This document shows, one piece after another, positions 7,109 through 16,158 of a DNA stretch of 64,000 bases. Under the pieces are notes generated by a model, which worked only from the letters and a program-made list of their open reading frames with translations, was not told the DNA's origin and did no database searches. The position numbers and the translations under genes are program-made. The stretch spans positions 1-64,000 of the forward strand of contig JAIXWR010000030.1 in the NCBI GenBank assembly GCA_027491155.1. Direction: 5' to 3'. Position 1 is the first letter of the stretch. Every line of letters begins with the position of its first letter. This DNA comes from Verrucomicrobiaceae bacterium. Its GTDB lineage: Bacteria > Verrucomicrobiota > Verrucomicrobiia > Verrucomicrobiales > Akkermansiaceae.

Positions 7109-8974
7109 ATGGCTGACACACAGTCCTCAATCGCACTCAACATCGGCTCCCAGCGGGTCAGCATGGCCGTGTTCGAACCGTCGAAATCCGGCGGCGTCGT
7201 CCTCAAGGCCTACGACAGCGAGACCCTCCTCGCCGACCCCGCCACGGAAGCCTCCCGCCCGGCCCAGATCGGCTATGCCATCGGGCAGCTGACCCAACGT
7301 CTCAAGGCCGGCCGCTCCAAGGTCCGCTACGCGATCTCCGGCCAGTCCGTCTTCACCCGCTTCGTCAAGCTGCCGCCGCTCGATGACGACAACATCGAGC
7401 AGCTCGTCACCTTCGAAGCCCAGCAGCACGTGCCCTTCCCGCTGGAAGAGGTCGTCTGGGACTACGAGATCCTCGAAAGCGCCGGCGAAAAGGAAGTGCT
7501 GATCGTCGCCATCAAGGGCGAGGCGCTCGACGAGCTGAACGAATCCGTCACCTCGACCGGCCTCACCACCTCCGAGGTCGATGTCGCGCCGATGGCCCTC
7601 TACAACGCCTTCCGCGCCGCCTATCCGGGCGTCAACGAGCCGGTCCTGCTGATCGACATCGGCGCCAAGGCGACCGACCTGCTCTACATCGAAGGCAAGC
7701 GCTTCTTCACCCGCAGCGTGAACCGCGGCGGCGTGTCGATCACCTCCGCCATCGCCAAGGAATACGGCATCCCCTTCGCCGAGGCGGAAGCCCACAAGAC
7801 CCAGACCGGCCTGGTCGCCCTCGGCGGCGGCCACACCGAGCAGCTGGATGAAACCACGGCCGCCCTGGCCACCACCATCCGCAACGCCCTCGGCCAGCTT
7901 CCCGCGGAAATCTCCCGCACCACGAACTACTACCGCAGCCAGCACGGCGGCAACGCGCCGAAGCGCATCGTGCTCGCCGGCGGCGGTGCCAACCTGCCCT
8001 ACACCAAGGAGTTCTTCGAAGAGAAGCTCCACCTGCCGGTCGAATACTTCAATCCGGTCAGCGCGATCTCCGTCGGCAAGGGTGTCGATACCGACAAGCT
8101 GGGCCGTGAGGCCCACCTGATGGGCGAACTCATCGGCCTCGGCCTCCGCGGAGCCGGCAAGTCGTCGATCAACATCGACCTCGTCCCGACCAAGGTCCAG
8201 GCCGCCCGCACCGCGGACAAGCAGAAGCCCTTCTTCATCGGCGCCGCCGCGCTCTTCCTCGCCGGCATCGCCGCCTGGGGCGTGATGAACACCCTCGCCG
8301 CCGGCAAGGCTGCCGATGAGCTGAAAGGTCTCGCCGAACAGCAGGCCGAGCTCGAAGGCTTCGACCGGCCGATCAAGGCGGAGTTCAAGAAGCAGGCCCA
8401 GCTCGCCGCCCTCGCCGCCGAATACACCAAGGCCGAGGACGACCGCACCTTCTGGCTCGACGCCCTGCAGGAACTGCGGGCCGGCTTCGCCAGTGATGCC
8501 GTGTGGATCTACGACTTCGAGCCGCTCCACAACTACGATCCCTTCGGCGGTGCCGAGAAGTCCAAGGCCGGCCGCGCCGTGGTCCGCAGCGAATTCGCTT
8601 CGGCCCAGTACGGCACCTCCGGACTCGAGGCGATCAAGGTGGATGTCCCGCCGCCCGCCCGCGGGTCCCGCGCCAAGCCTCCGGTCGCCGAGCCCGTCCC
8701 CACGGCCAATGCCATCCGGATCAAGGGCTTCTGGCGCGCCAACGACCGCAACAGCAACATCGTCCTCGATCTCCTGAAGCGCCTCCGCGCCAAGCCCGAG
8801 CACTTCTCCTTCACCGGCTATCCGGTCGACGAGCAGGGCAAGAAGGCCAAGGAGCCGGTCGAGTTGCAGGAGAAGGAGATCGTCAAGGCGCTCCAGGCGG
8901 ACCCGGCGGAGGAAGACTTCGCCGCCCCCTTCGAACTCGTCATCCCGCTTTCCCGCGAGGTCCCCATCAAGTGA
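7109..8974 (+). CDS. PilM-like actin-fold protein with C-terminal membrane anchor (Amuc_1101-like)
   Basis: Residues 1-350 form a PilM/FtsA-type ATPase fold: ALNIGSQRVSMAVFE (phosphate 1), LPPLDDDNIEQLVTFEAQQHVPFPLEEVVWDYEIL (PilM hallmark), LLIDIGAKATDLLYIEG (phosphate 2), and RIVLAGGGANLPYTKEFFEE (adenosine site). At about residues 374-396 one membrane span (FFIGAAALFLAGIAAWGVM) follows, then a 220-residue coiled and beta domain. The protein therefore looks like PilM joined to a PilN-like bitopic part, which would link a cytoplasmic ATPase to the periplasm in one chain. At 621 residues it is much longer than classical PilM (about 350). It precedes the Amuc_1100-like gene by 31 bp. Confidence 0.85.
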   Translation: MADTQSSIALNIGSQRVSMAVFEPSKSGGVVLKAYDSETLLADPATEASRPAQIGYAIGQLTQRLKAGRSKVRYAISGQSVFTRFVKLPPLDDDNIEQLVTFEAQQHVPFPLEEVVWDYEILESAGEKEVLIVAIKGEALDELNESVTSTGLTTSEVDVAPMALYNAFRAAYPGVNEPVLLIDIGAKATDLLYIEGKRFFTRSVNRGGVSITSAIAKEYGIPFAEAEAHKTQTGLVALGGGHTEQLDETTAALATTIRNALGQLPAEISRTTNYYRSQHGGNAPKRIVLAGGGANLPYTKEFFEEKLHLPVEYFNPVSAISVGKGVDTDKLGREAHLMGELIGLGLRGAGKSSINIDLVPTKVQAARTADKQKPFFIGAAALFLAGIAAWGVMNTLAAGKAADELKGLAEQQAELEGFDRPIKAEFKKQAQLAALAAEYTKAEDDRTFWLDALQELRAGFASDAVWIYDFEPLHNYDPFGGAEKSKAGRAVVRSEFASAQYGTSGLEAIKVDVPPPARGSRAKPPVAEPVPTANAIRIKGFWRANDRNSNIVLDLLKRLRAKPEHFSFTGYPVDEQGKKAKEPVELQEKEIVKALQADPAEEDFAAPFELVIPLSREVPIK

Positions 8975-9005
8975 TTCCACCAACCCTTTCCCAAGAACCT
9001 CGACC

Positions 9006-10007
9006 ATGAGCTGGATCCAGGAAAACCGTTTCGCCGCCGGTCTCGGCGGCATCACCGCCGTCGCCGCCGCGGGCCTTGTCGCCTGGGGCCTCTCGGCCGG
9101 TAAGAAGTACAACCAGGCCAAGGAGGAATACGCGACCGCCGCGGCCGCCGTTTCCTCGATGAAGGGCGGCAGCCTCTACCCTGACGACGACAACCGTGCC
9201 GGCAAGAAGAAGGCGGTCCAGGAGTTCGAGGAATCCGTCCAGGAACTCCAGGGCCTCTTCAAGCCCTTCGCCGCGCCGACCCCGCCGAACATCGAGCCCG
9301 ACGCCTTCACCGAGAACCTCGCCAAGGGCAAGGAAGAGATCGCCAAGGCCTTTGCCGACGCCGGTACCGAAGTCCCGGGGGAATTCTTCCTCGGCTACGA
9401 GACCTTCACGAACTCGCCCGCGCGCAAGGAAGCCACCGGCATCCTGACCTACCAGATGGAGGCCGCCCGCGAGCTGATGACCAAGCTTGCCGCCGCGGCC
9501 CCCGCCAAGCTGCTCAACATCCACCGCCCGCCCCTGGAAGAGGAAAGCGGCAAGACCTTCGACCCGAAGGGCAAGACCTACCGCGCCCTGCCGCTGGAGA
9601 TCTCGTTCTACGGCAACGAGGCCTCGCTCCGCAGCTTCCTTTCGTCGCTCGACGACTCCGGGAAGTATTACTTCGTCGTCCGCTCGATCCGCGTGACCAA
9701 CGAGAAGCAGACGGCCCCGACCGCGGCCGACGGAAACTTCAAGAAGGAAGAGGAAGCCGCCCCGGAAGGTGGCGGTGGCGGCGATCCCTTCGGCGGTGCC
9801 GGCGGGTTCGTCCTGCCCGGCGAGGAAGAAGCCCCGGCCGAAGGCGACAAGCCGGCCGAAGGCGAGGCTCCCGCCGATGAGGCTCCCGCGGAGGAACCCG
9901 AGGCGGCCAGCGACGAGAAGATCCTCCAGGACGTCCTCGGCGCGGAAAAGATCAACGTCTTCCTCCGCATCGACGTTCTCCAGTTCCTCGAGCCCGAAAC
10001 CAAGTAG
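9006..10007 (+). CDS. Amuc_1100-like membrane-anchored periplasmic protein
   Basis: 333 residues. The N-terminus is SWIQENRFAAGLGGITAVAAAGLVAWGLSAGKKY, a single membrane span followed by a helical region and a compact alpha/beta domain. Matches to my memory of Akkermansia Amuc_1100 include the MS-W-I start and early membrane span, a KPF after the first coiled segment, ALPLEISFYGNEASLRSFLSSL, YFVVRSIRVTNEKQ, a low-complexity Pro/Ala/Glu tract, and the final VFLRIDVLQFLEP. PilO-like architecture fits a position between PilM-like and secretin genes. In Akkermansia this protein is surface-exposed and immunologically active; whether that holds here is unknown. The Gly/Glu-rich linker (residues about 240-305) is longer than in Amuc_1100. 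Confidence 0.8.
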   Translation: MSWIQENRFAAGLGGITAVAAAGLVAWGLSAGKKYNQAKEEYATAAAAVSSMKGGSLYPDDDNRAGKKKAVQEFEESVQELQGLFKPFAAPTPPNIEPDAFTENLAKGKEEIAKAFADAGTEVPGEFFLGYETFTNSPARKEATGILTYQMEAARELMTKLAAAAPAKLLNIHRPPLEEESGKTFDPKGKTYRALPLEISFYGNEASLRSFLSSLDDSGKYYFVVRSIRVTNEKQTAPTAADGNFKKEEEAAPEGGGGGDPFGGAGGFVLPGEEEAPAEGDKPAEGEAPADEAPAEEPEAASDEKILQDVLGAEKINVFLRIDVLQFLEPETK

Positions 10008-10045
10008 GCTCCCTGATCCCGGAAGGTGCCCAACCCGATACCACC

Positions 10046-11101
10046 ATGTCCAAGCTTCCCAAGAACTTTGAAAAGACCCTGCTCGGCGTCGCCGGCGTCG
10101 CTGCCGTCGGATTCGCCGCCCTGGGCTTCATGAAATCCAGCGGCGTCGCCGAGGATTTCCCGCCCCCCCCCGCGGGCTCTCCGAAGAACGACGTCGGCGT
10201 CCCCGAGGCCGAGGCCACCGCCGCCGCCATCAGCTCGCTGAAGTTGAACCGCGTCCTCGAGCCTTCGCCCGATGCCAACGGCAACCCGATCGACCAGTTC
10301 GTCGGCATCCGCCTGTTCGCGGACAAGAACAATCCGAACGAGCCGGTCGACATCCGGGGCGGTGATCCCGTGCATCCCCCGATCCCCAACAAATGGTGGA
10401 TCGAGACCGGTGCGGATCCAACCTACGCCAACTCGCCCGCGCGCGATGATGACAAGGACGGCTTCTCCAATCTCGAGGAATTCGAAGCCAAGACCAGCCC
10501 GACCAATGCCAAGAGCGTTCCGGCGCTCATCAACAAGCTGGCTTACCTCAAGGATGAATCCGTCCAGTGGTATGTCCAGTTCGGCTTCGAATCCGAGGGC
10601 AAGTGGGCTCCCAAGCTCCTCGGGCGCGACCCCGCAAAGAAGGACTTCGACAACAAGATCTCGGCACTCGAGATGATCCAGCCCGGGGACACCTTCTTCA
10701 AGGACGGTGCCATGGCGGGACGTTTCAAGTTCACCGGCATCATCGAGAAGGAGGTCACCAGCGAGCGGACCAAGCTGACCCAGATGGTGCGTTTTGCCCA
10801 GTATGAGGACCTCAAGGAGAACAAGAAGGGTGAGAAGTACGAGTCCCAGTACGGTCTTCCGAACGCCCAGATCGACGCTTCCTCCTACTACGACCGCACC
10901 GCGGTGCTCGAACTCCAGGCCATCGGTTACGAGGGTCAGGAATTCAAGGTCGAGGAGCGCACCGCCTTCGCCATCCCGCCGGATGCCCCCGAGAAGAACT
11001 ACATGCTGAAGAAAGTCACCCCCGAATCGATCGAGGTCGAATACAAGGACGCCAGCGGCGCGACCCAGACCCAGGAGATCAAGAAGGGCGGCACACCCTA
11101 A
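10046..11101 (+). CDS. Amuc_1099-like anchored protein with calcium-loop motif
   Basis: 351 residues; one N-terminal membrane span (LLGVAGVAAVGFAALGFM), then a periplasmic part. A DDDKDGFSNLEEFEAKT stretch resembles the thrombospondin type 3 or EF-like calcium loop found in many verrucomicrobial exported proteins. The remainder is beta-rich. Placement between the Amuc_1100-like and secretin genes is that of Amuc_1099. By analogy with PilP it might bridge the inner-membrane complex and the secretin, but no PilP motif was recognised. Begins with ATG 38 bp after the preceding stop; the same operon. Confidence 0.7.
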   Translation: MSKLPKNFEKTLLGVAGVAAVGFAALGFMKSSGVAEDFPPPPAGSPKNDVGVPEAEATAAAISSLKLNRVLEPSPDANGNPIDQFVGIRLFADKNNPNEPVDIRGGDPVHPPIPNKWWIETGADPTYANSPARDDDKDGFSNLEEFEAKTSPTNAKSVPALINKLAYLKDESVQWYVQFGFESEGKWAPKLLGRDPAKKDFDNKISALEMIQPGDTFFKDGAMAGRFKFTGIIEKEVTSERTKLTQMVRFAQYEDLKENKKGEKYESQYGLPNAQIDASSYYDRTAVLELQAIGYEGQEFKVEERTAFAIPPDAPEKNYMLKKVTPESIEVEYKDASGATQTQEIKKGGTP

Positions 11102-11173
11102 CCCGAAATCAAACCGTTCTTGAAAAAATCGCTTCCCAACCGCCGGTCCGCCCGGCAGAACACAGCCCCAACC

Positions 11174-13798
11174 ATGCAAAAAACGCCAACGCATCGTACC
11201 CGCAGCACCGTCGCGACCCTCCTGGCCGTGGCCGCCGTGATGCCGGTCACCCTGACAGTCGCCAACGCCGGTGAAGGAGTTTCCGGCGGCGGCAGCTACA
11301 GCGGCCTCGCCCAGAAGGAAATGCTCCGCCGTCAGAACGCGGTTGCCCAATCCGATTCGCTCCGCGACGAAGGCCGCGAAGCCTACGCCAAGGGCGACTA
11401 CAAGAAGGCCGTGGACAAGTACAAGGAGGCCCTTCAGGTGCTCCCCGATGCGCCGATGGTCCAGGACCGCCGCACCTACCTGACCCAGGTGCTGGCCGAT
11501 GCCTCGACCGCCCTTGGTGAAAGCTACCGCAAGGTCGGCAAGTACGAGGAAGCACGCGCCCTCGCCGCCGACGTGCTGGCCGTCGATGCCAACAACGCCG
11601 ATGCGAACCGCCTCAACGAATACCTCGACGATCCGATCCGCACCAACCCCGCGCTGACCTTCGAGCACACCCAGAACGTCGACGAGGTCCGCCGCAAGCT
11701 CTACACCGCCGAAGGCCACTACAACCTCGGCAAATACGACGAAGCGAACCGCGTTTACGAGGAAGTCCTCCGGATCGACCCCTACAACAAGGCCGCCCGC
11801 CGCGGTATGGAACAGGTCGCCCAGGCCCGTGCCGATTACTACCGCGCCGCCTACGACCACACCCGCGCCCACCTCCTCGCCGAAGTGGACCGCGCCTGGG
11901 AAATGTCCGTCCCGCCGCTCATCACCGATGAGATCGGCCCTGACACCCAGCCCGAAGGAATCCAGGGCGGTGCCACCTACATCCTCAACAAGCTGAAGAC
12001 GATCGTCATCCCGGTGATCGACTTCGAGGACACCTCGGTCGAAGAAGCCGTGGACTTCCTCCGCCTCCGCTCCATCGAACTGGATGTCGGCGAGCTGGAT
12101 CCCAACCGCAAGGGCATCAACTTCGTGATCCGCAAGCCCCGCACCGGCGGTGGCGGCGATGCCGGCCTCGATGCCGACGCCGCGGGTGGCCTCGGTGCCG
12201 CCCAGGATCCCGGCGCGCTCCGCATCAAGGAGCTCCGCCTGCGCAACGTGCCGCTGGCCGAGGCGCTCAAGTACATCTGCGAGCAGACCAAGCTCCGCTA
12301 CAAGGTCGACGAGTTCGCCGTGACCCTGGTCCCCGCGACCGAGACCGACGAAGACCTCTTCACCCGCAGCTTCCGCGTCCCGCCGGACTTCCTCAGCAAG
12401 CTGGGCGGCGGCGGCGGTGGCGGCGGCGATGAAGGCGGCGACGACCCCTTCGCCGAAGACGCCGGCGGCGGCGGCGGTGCCCTTGCTCCCCGCAAGAACG
12501 AGACCGAGCTCCTCAAGGACAACGGCGTGAAGTTCCCGGAAGGGGCCTCGGCCAAGTTCTTCGCCGGCAGCTCGACCCTTCTGGTGCGCAACACCCCGAC
12601 CAACCTCGACCTGATCGAGCAGATCGTCGAGAACGTCACGGGTGACTCGCCGAAGCAGGTCAAGATCTCGACCAAGTTCGTCGAAATCTCCCAGGAGAAC
12701 ACCGACGAGCTCGGCTTCGACTGGATCGTTTCGCCCTTCGGTCTTTCCGCCAACCAGGTCTTCCTCGGCGGCGGCACGGTCGGCAGCGGCCAGGTCCGCA
12801 CGAATGCCGACTTCATCGGCACCGTGGCCGGGGTGAACCTGCCCGGGGTTCCGGCGGCCCCCGCCGTCCCCGTGACCGACATCGTCACCGCCGGCACCCG
12901 CAGCGGCGACGGTGCCATCAACCGCAACAACATCGATGCGGTCCTTAACAATCCGTCCCGCACCGCCCAGAGGGCCAATCCGGCACCGGGCATCGCGGCC
13001 CTCACCGGTCTGTTCTCCGACGGCCAGGTGCAGATGATCATGCGCGGACTCGCCCAGAAGAAGGGCACCGACCTCATGACCGCGCCCAGCATCACCGCCC
13101 GTTCCGGTGAAAAGGCGCTGATCGAGATCATCCGCGAATTCATCTACCCGACCGAATACGAGCCCCCCGAACTGCCGAACTCGATCGGCGGCGGTCAGGG
13201 AGGCGGCCTCGACGGCGGCCTCGGCGGCAACGCGGGGATCTTCCCCGTGACCCCGGCGACCCCGACCTCGTTCGAGACCCGCAACACGGGTGTCACCCTC
13301 GAGATCGAGCCGACCATCGGTGGCAACGACTTCGTCATCGACCTCCGTTTCGCGCCCGACATCGTCGAGTTCGAAGGCTTCGTGAACTACGGCAGCCCGA
13401 TCCAATCGCCTGCCACCGACTTCCTCGGCAACCCGACGACCGTGACCATCACGGAAAACCGGATCGAGATGCCGGTGTTCTCCAGCCGCCGCGTGACCAC
13501 GGCACTGACCATCTACGACGGCTACACCGTCGCGGTCGGTGGCCTGATGCGCGAGGACGTGCAGACGGTCGAAGACAAGGTGCCGGTCCTCGGGGACATC
13601 CCGATCGTCGGCCGCCTTTTCCAGACCAAGGCCGAGAACCGGATCAAGAGCAACCTGATCATCTTCGTCACCGCCCAGATCATCGACGCCACGGGTCGCC
13701 CGCTCCGCGGGGCGGATTCGATGCCTGCCGTCGACGGAGTCGGCGATGCCGGAGCGCTCCCCACCGGTGACGTGCTCCCGCCGCCTCCCGCCGAGTAA
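11174..13798 (+). CDS. TPR-containing secretin (Amuc_1098-like), outer-membrane pore
   Basis: Outer-membrane secretin of 874 residues. A signal peptide (STVATLLAVAAVMPVTLTVANAG) is followed by tetratricopeptide-like repeats (about 60-230), an N-domain region containing VIDFEDTSVEEAVDFLR, and a Gly/Asp-rich insert. The secretin proper follows, with LIEQIVENVTGDSPKQVKISTKFVEI, GLAQKKGTDLMTAPSITARSG, VFSSRRVTTALTIYDGYTVAVGGLMREDVQTVEDKVPVLGDIPIVGRLF and IFVTAQIID at the end. The last motifs are the classic VPLLGDIPLLGxLF secretin signature. Start is set at the ATG at 11174 directly before the signal peptide, instead of the track's TTG at 11120. It closes the five-gene operon and is followed by a strong intrinsic terminator. 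Confidence 0.92.
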   Translation: MQKTPTHRTRSTVATLLAVAAVMPVTLTVANAGEGVSGGGSYSGLAQKEMLRRQNAVAQSDSLRDEGREAYAKGDYKKAVDKYKEALQVLPDAPMVQDRRTYLTQVLADASTALGESYRKVGKYEEARALAADVLAVDANNADANRLNEYLDDPIRTNPALTFEHTQNVDEVRRKLYTAEGHYNLGKYDEANRVYEEVLRIDPYNKAARRGMEQVAQARADYYRAAYDHTRAHLLAEVDRAWEMSVPPLITDEIGPDTQPEGIQGGATYILNKLKTIVIPVIDFEDTSVEEAVDFLRLRSIELDVGELDPNRKGINFVIRKPRTGGGGDAGLDADAAGGLGAAQDPGALRIKELRLRNVPLAEALKYICEQTKLRYKVDEFAVTLVPATETDEDLFTRSFRVPPDFLSKLGGGGGGGGDEGGDDPFAEDAGGGGGALAPRKNETELLKDNGVKFPEGASAKFFAGSSTLLVRNTPTNLDLIEQIVENVTGDSPKQVKISTKFVEISQENTDELGFDWIVSPFGLSANQVFLGGGTVGSGQVRTNADFIGTVAGVNLPGVPAAPAVPVTDIVTAGTRSGDGAINRNNIDAVLNNPSRTAQRANPAPGIAALTGLFSDGQVQMIMRGLAQKKGTDLMTAPSITARSGEKALIEIIREFIYPTEYEPPELPNSIGGGQGGGLDGGLGGNAGIFPVTPATPTSFETRNTGVTLEIEPTIGGNDFVIDLRFAPDIVEFEGFVNYGSPIQSPATDFLGNPTTVTITENRIEMPVFSSRRVTTALTIYDGYTVAVGGLMREDVQTVEDKVPVLGDIPIVGRLFQTKAENRIKSNLIIFVTAQIIDATGRPLRGADSMPAVDGVGDAGALPTGDVLPPPPAE

Positions 13799-13826
13799 TC
13801 GGCAGCGCGCTGCTTCAAGATTCATC

Positions 13827-13861
13827 GCGGGCGGAAGGGCAACCTTCCGCCCGCTTTGTTT
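13827..13861 (+). terminator. Intrinsic terminator after the secretin operon
   Basis: A perfect 12-bp stem (GCGGGCGGAAGG / CCTTCCGCCCGC) with a GCAA tetraloop runs straight into TTTGTTT. It lies 29 bp after the secretin stop codon and ends the 6.4-13.8 kb operon. Confidence 0.92.
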
Positions 13862-13876
13862 GGATACGGCAGCCCC

Positions 13877-14034
13877 CCGGACCGCCGGTCTGCGACCGGC
13901 CGAATGGTCGCCGGCAGCTGACCTCACCCCGTCGGCCCGAACCCGATGCGGCGCCTGCTTGAACAACGGCCAAGTGCACGAACAAGCCAGTCTCAAGTGA
14001 CCGTTCAGCCGGTCGCAGACCGGCGCTCCCGGGG
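13877..14034. repeat. REPIN, subfamily A, copy 2
   Basis: Inverted arms built on GCCGGTCTGCGACCGGC, the left one with a mutated head (GGACCGCCGG), separated by an 86-bp spacer. Reverse-complemented, the spacer aligns with that of the 1108-1263 copy (for example CGTTGTTCAAGCAGGCGCC), showing that the whole doublet moves as a unit. Together with the terminator it fills the 309-bp gap before coaE-rho. Confidence 0.85.
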
Positions 14035-14107
14035 GGGGCTTTCTCGCCCGCCCTGTCCTCGATTTTCAAGGTTGCGGGCCGAGGAATCCGCGTCCCAAGC
14101 TCGGGCC

Positions 14108-16027
14108 ATGCGCGTCTTCGGTCTCAGTGGCGGCATTGCCAGCGGCAAATCGACGGCCTGCGCGATCCTCCGTCGGATCGCCCGCGGGGTGGTGATCTTC
14201 GACGCCGATGCCTGCGTCCACCGTTTGCTCGCCACGTCTCCGGAAGTCGCGGCGGCGGTGGCGGACCGTTTCGGCCCCGGGGTGATCGATGCCGCCGGCG
14301 GGGTCGACCGCGCGCTGCTCCGCGGACGGGTGTTCGGGGACGATGCCGCGCGCCGGGATCTGGAGGCCATTCTCCATCCCCGGGTCCGCGAGGAATGTCT
14401 TGAATCTTTGGCCTCCGCCCGCACACTGCCGGTGTCCTTGTTCGTGGCGGACATCCCGCTCCTCTTCGAAAACGATTTCGACTTCGGGCAGGAAGGCAAT
14501 CTCCTGGTTGCCGCCGGACTCCCCACCCGCCGCAAGCGTCTCCTCGACCGGAGCGGCATGGACGCCACCACCGCCGGGGCCATCCTCGCGGCCCAGATGC
14601 CCCAGGAAGAGAAAATCCGCCGGGCCGACCATGTCTTTTGGAACGAAGGACCGACCACCGTTCTCGAAGCGCAGTTGCAGCGCTTCCTCCATTCCCACGC
14701 CATCATGAGCGAACACGCCGACCTCCCTGAAACCCCTGCCGCCAACGCCGTGCAGGAAGCCGCACCCGTGCCGCAGACCATCGACATCAACGCCTTCCGC
14801 CTCAAGCCGCTGGCGGAACTCCTTTCGATGGCCGAGGCCGTCCCCGCCCGGATCAGCGCCGGGGTGCCGAAGTCCCAGCTGGTCTTCGAACTCCTGAGCT
14901 TCTACGCCAACGAGGGCGCGGTGCTGGTGGGCGAGGGGATCCTCGAGCAGGCCAAGGAGAACTACGCCATGCTGCGCGACCCCGCCCGCAGCTTCCGGAC
15001 TTCCCCCGACGACCTCTACCTGAACGGCCACCTGCTCCGCGACCACGGCCTGCGCGCCGGGCACCGCGTGAAAGTGCGGATCCGTGCACCGCGCGACCGG
15101 GACAAATACCTTTCCGCCGTCGAGATCCTCGAGATCGAAGGCGTGCCCGCTGCCGAGTTCAAGGCACCCAAGGATTTCGACAAGTTGACCCCGCTTTTCC
15201 CCGACCGCCGGATCGTGCTGGAAGGGGAGGGGCCCGACGCCGTGCCGGTGCGGGTGCTGGATCTGGTCGCGCCGCTCGGCAAGGGCCAGCGCGGCCTGAT
15301 CGTCGCCCCGCCGCGGGGTGGCAAGACCATCCTGCTCAAGCAGATCGCCAAGGCGATCCGCCGCAATCATCCGGAGGTCGAATTGATCGTGGTGCTGCTC
15401 GACGAGCGGCCCGAGGAAGTCACCGACTTCGAGGAAACCGTCGGCACGACGGTGTATGCTTCCACTTTCGACGAGGCGCCGAAGCGCCATGCCCAGGTCG
15501 CGGATCTGGTCATCGAACGCGCCCGGCGGCTGGTCGAGCAGGGCAAGGACGTGGTGCTGCTGCTGGACAGCCTGACCCGTCTGGCCCGCGGCCACAACTC
15601 GGCGTCGCAGGGCGGCCCGATCGGCAGCGGCGGCGTCAGCCCGGTGGCTCTGCAGAAGTCGCGCAAGTTCTTCGGCAATGCCCGCAACGTCGAGGAAGGC
15701 GGCAGCCTGACCATCCTCGCCACGGCGCTGATCGAGACCGAAAGCCGCATGGACGACGTGATTTTCGAGGAGTTCAAGGGCACCGGCAACATGGAAGTCC
15801 GGCTCGACCGCGAGCTCGCCGAGCGGCGCGTTTTCCCGGCGATCCACATTCCCCAGAGCGGCACCCGCAACGACGAGCGTCTGTACCACCCCGACGAGTT
15901 CGTCAAGGTCCTGGACCTCCGCCGCCAGCTCGCGCAGTTGCCGGTCGGCGACGCGATCGAGACCCTCCTGAAGAACCTCCGTTCGACCAAGACCAACGCG
16001 GAATTGCTGCTTCGCGGACTGCGTTGA
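14108..16027 (+). CDS. Dephospho-CoA kinase fused in frame to transcription termination factor Rho
   Basis: One uninterrupted frame of 639 codons carries two complete enzymes. Residues 1-199 are CoaE, last step of coenzyme A synthesis: P-loop GLSGGIASGKST, DADACVHRLL, LEAILHPRVREE, VADIPLLFE, and the DHVFWNEG end. Residues from about 210 are Rho: N-terminal helical bundle, cold-shock RNA-binding domain (RTSPDDLYLNGHLL...RVKVRI), Walker A IVAPPRGGKTILLKQI near residue 400, VVLLDERPEEVTDFEE, VLLLDSLTRLARGHN, and GGSLTILATALIETESRMDDVIFEEFKGTGNMEV. No stop separates them. An internal ATG at 14705 (MSEHADLPETP) could begin a separate 440-residue Rho, but no Shine-Dalgarno precedes it. Start of CoaE is the ATG before RVFGLSGG; the 162 bp of frame upstream is REPIN sequence. 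Confidence 0.9.
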   Translation: MRVFGLSGGIASGKSTACAILRRIARGVVIFDADACVHRLLATSPEVAAAVADRFGPGVIDAAGGVDRALLRGRVFGDDAARRDLEAILHPRVREECLESLASARTLPVSLFVADIPLLFENDFDFGQEGNLLVAAGLPTRRKRLLDRSGMDATTAGAILAAQMPQEEKIRRADHVFWNEGPTTVLEAQLQRFLHSHAIMSEHADLPETPAANAVQEAAPVPQTIDINAFRLKPLAELLSMAEAVPARISAGVPKSQLVFELLSFYANEGAVLVGEGILEQAKENYAMLRDPARSFRTSPDDLYLNGHLLRDHGLRAGHRVKVRIRAPRDRDKYLSAVEILEIEGVPAAEFKAPKDFDKLTPLFPDRRIVLEGEGPDAVPVRVLDLVAPLGKGQRGLIVAPPRGGKTILLKQIAKAIRRNHPEVELIVVLLDERPEEVTDFEETVGTTVYASTFDEAPKRHAQVADLVIERARRLVEQGKDVVLLLDSLTRLARGHNSASQGGPIGSGGVSPVALQKSRKFFGNARNVEEGGSLTILATALIETESRMDDVIFEEFKGTGNMEVRLDRELAERRVFPAIHIPQSGTRNDERLYHPDEFVKVLDLRRQLAQLPVGDAIETLLKNLRSTKTNAELLLRGLR

Positions 16028-16158
16028 AATTCATTGTATGGACCTTGTAGCGCCTTGGATTCCGGGGAGCCGGGCGCGCCGCTGAAAACATCCCGCGGAG
16101 CTTGTGACAGCGGAGAAATCTGCTTGTCAAACCGGGGGGCAGGCGGAAGGGTTCGGCC

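Noticed and set aside
9668-13996. 1442-codon ORF on the minus strand
   Set aside because: It is fully antisense to the Amuc_1100-like, Amuc_1099-like and secretin genes, whose motifs are unambiguous. Long antisense frames are expected in such GC-rich coding sequence.
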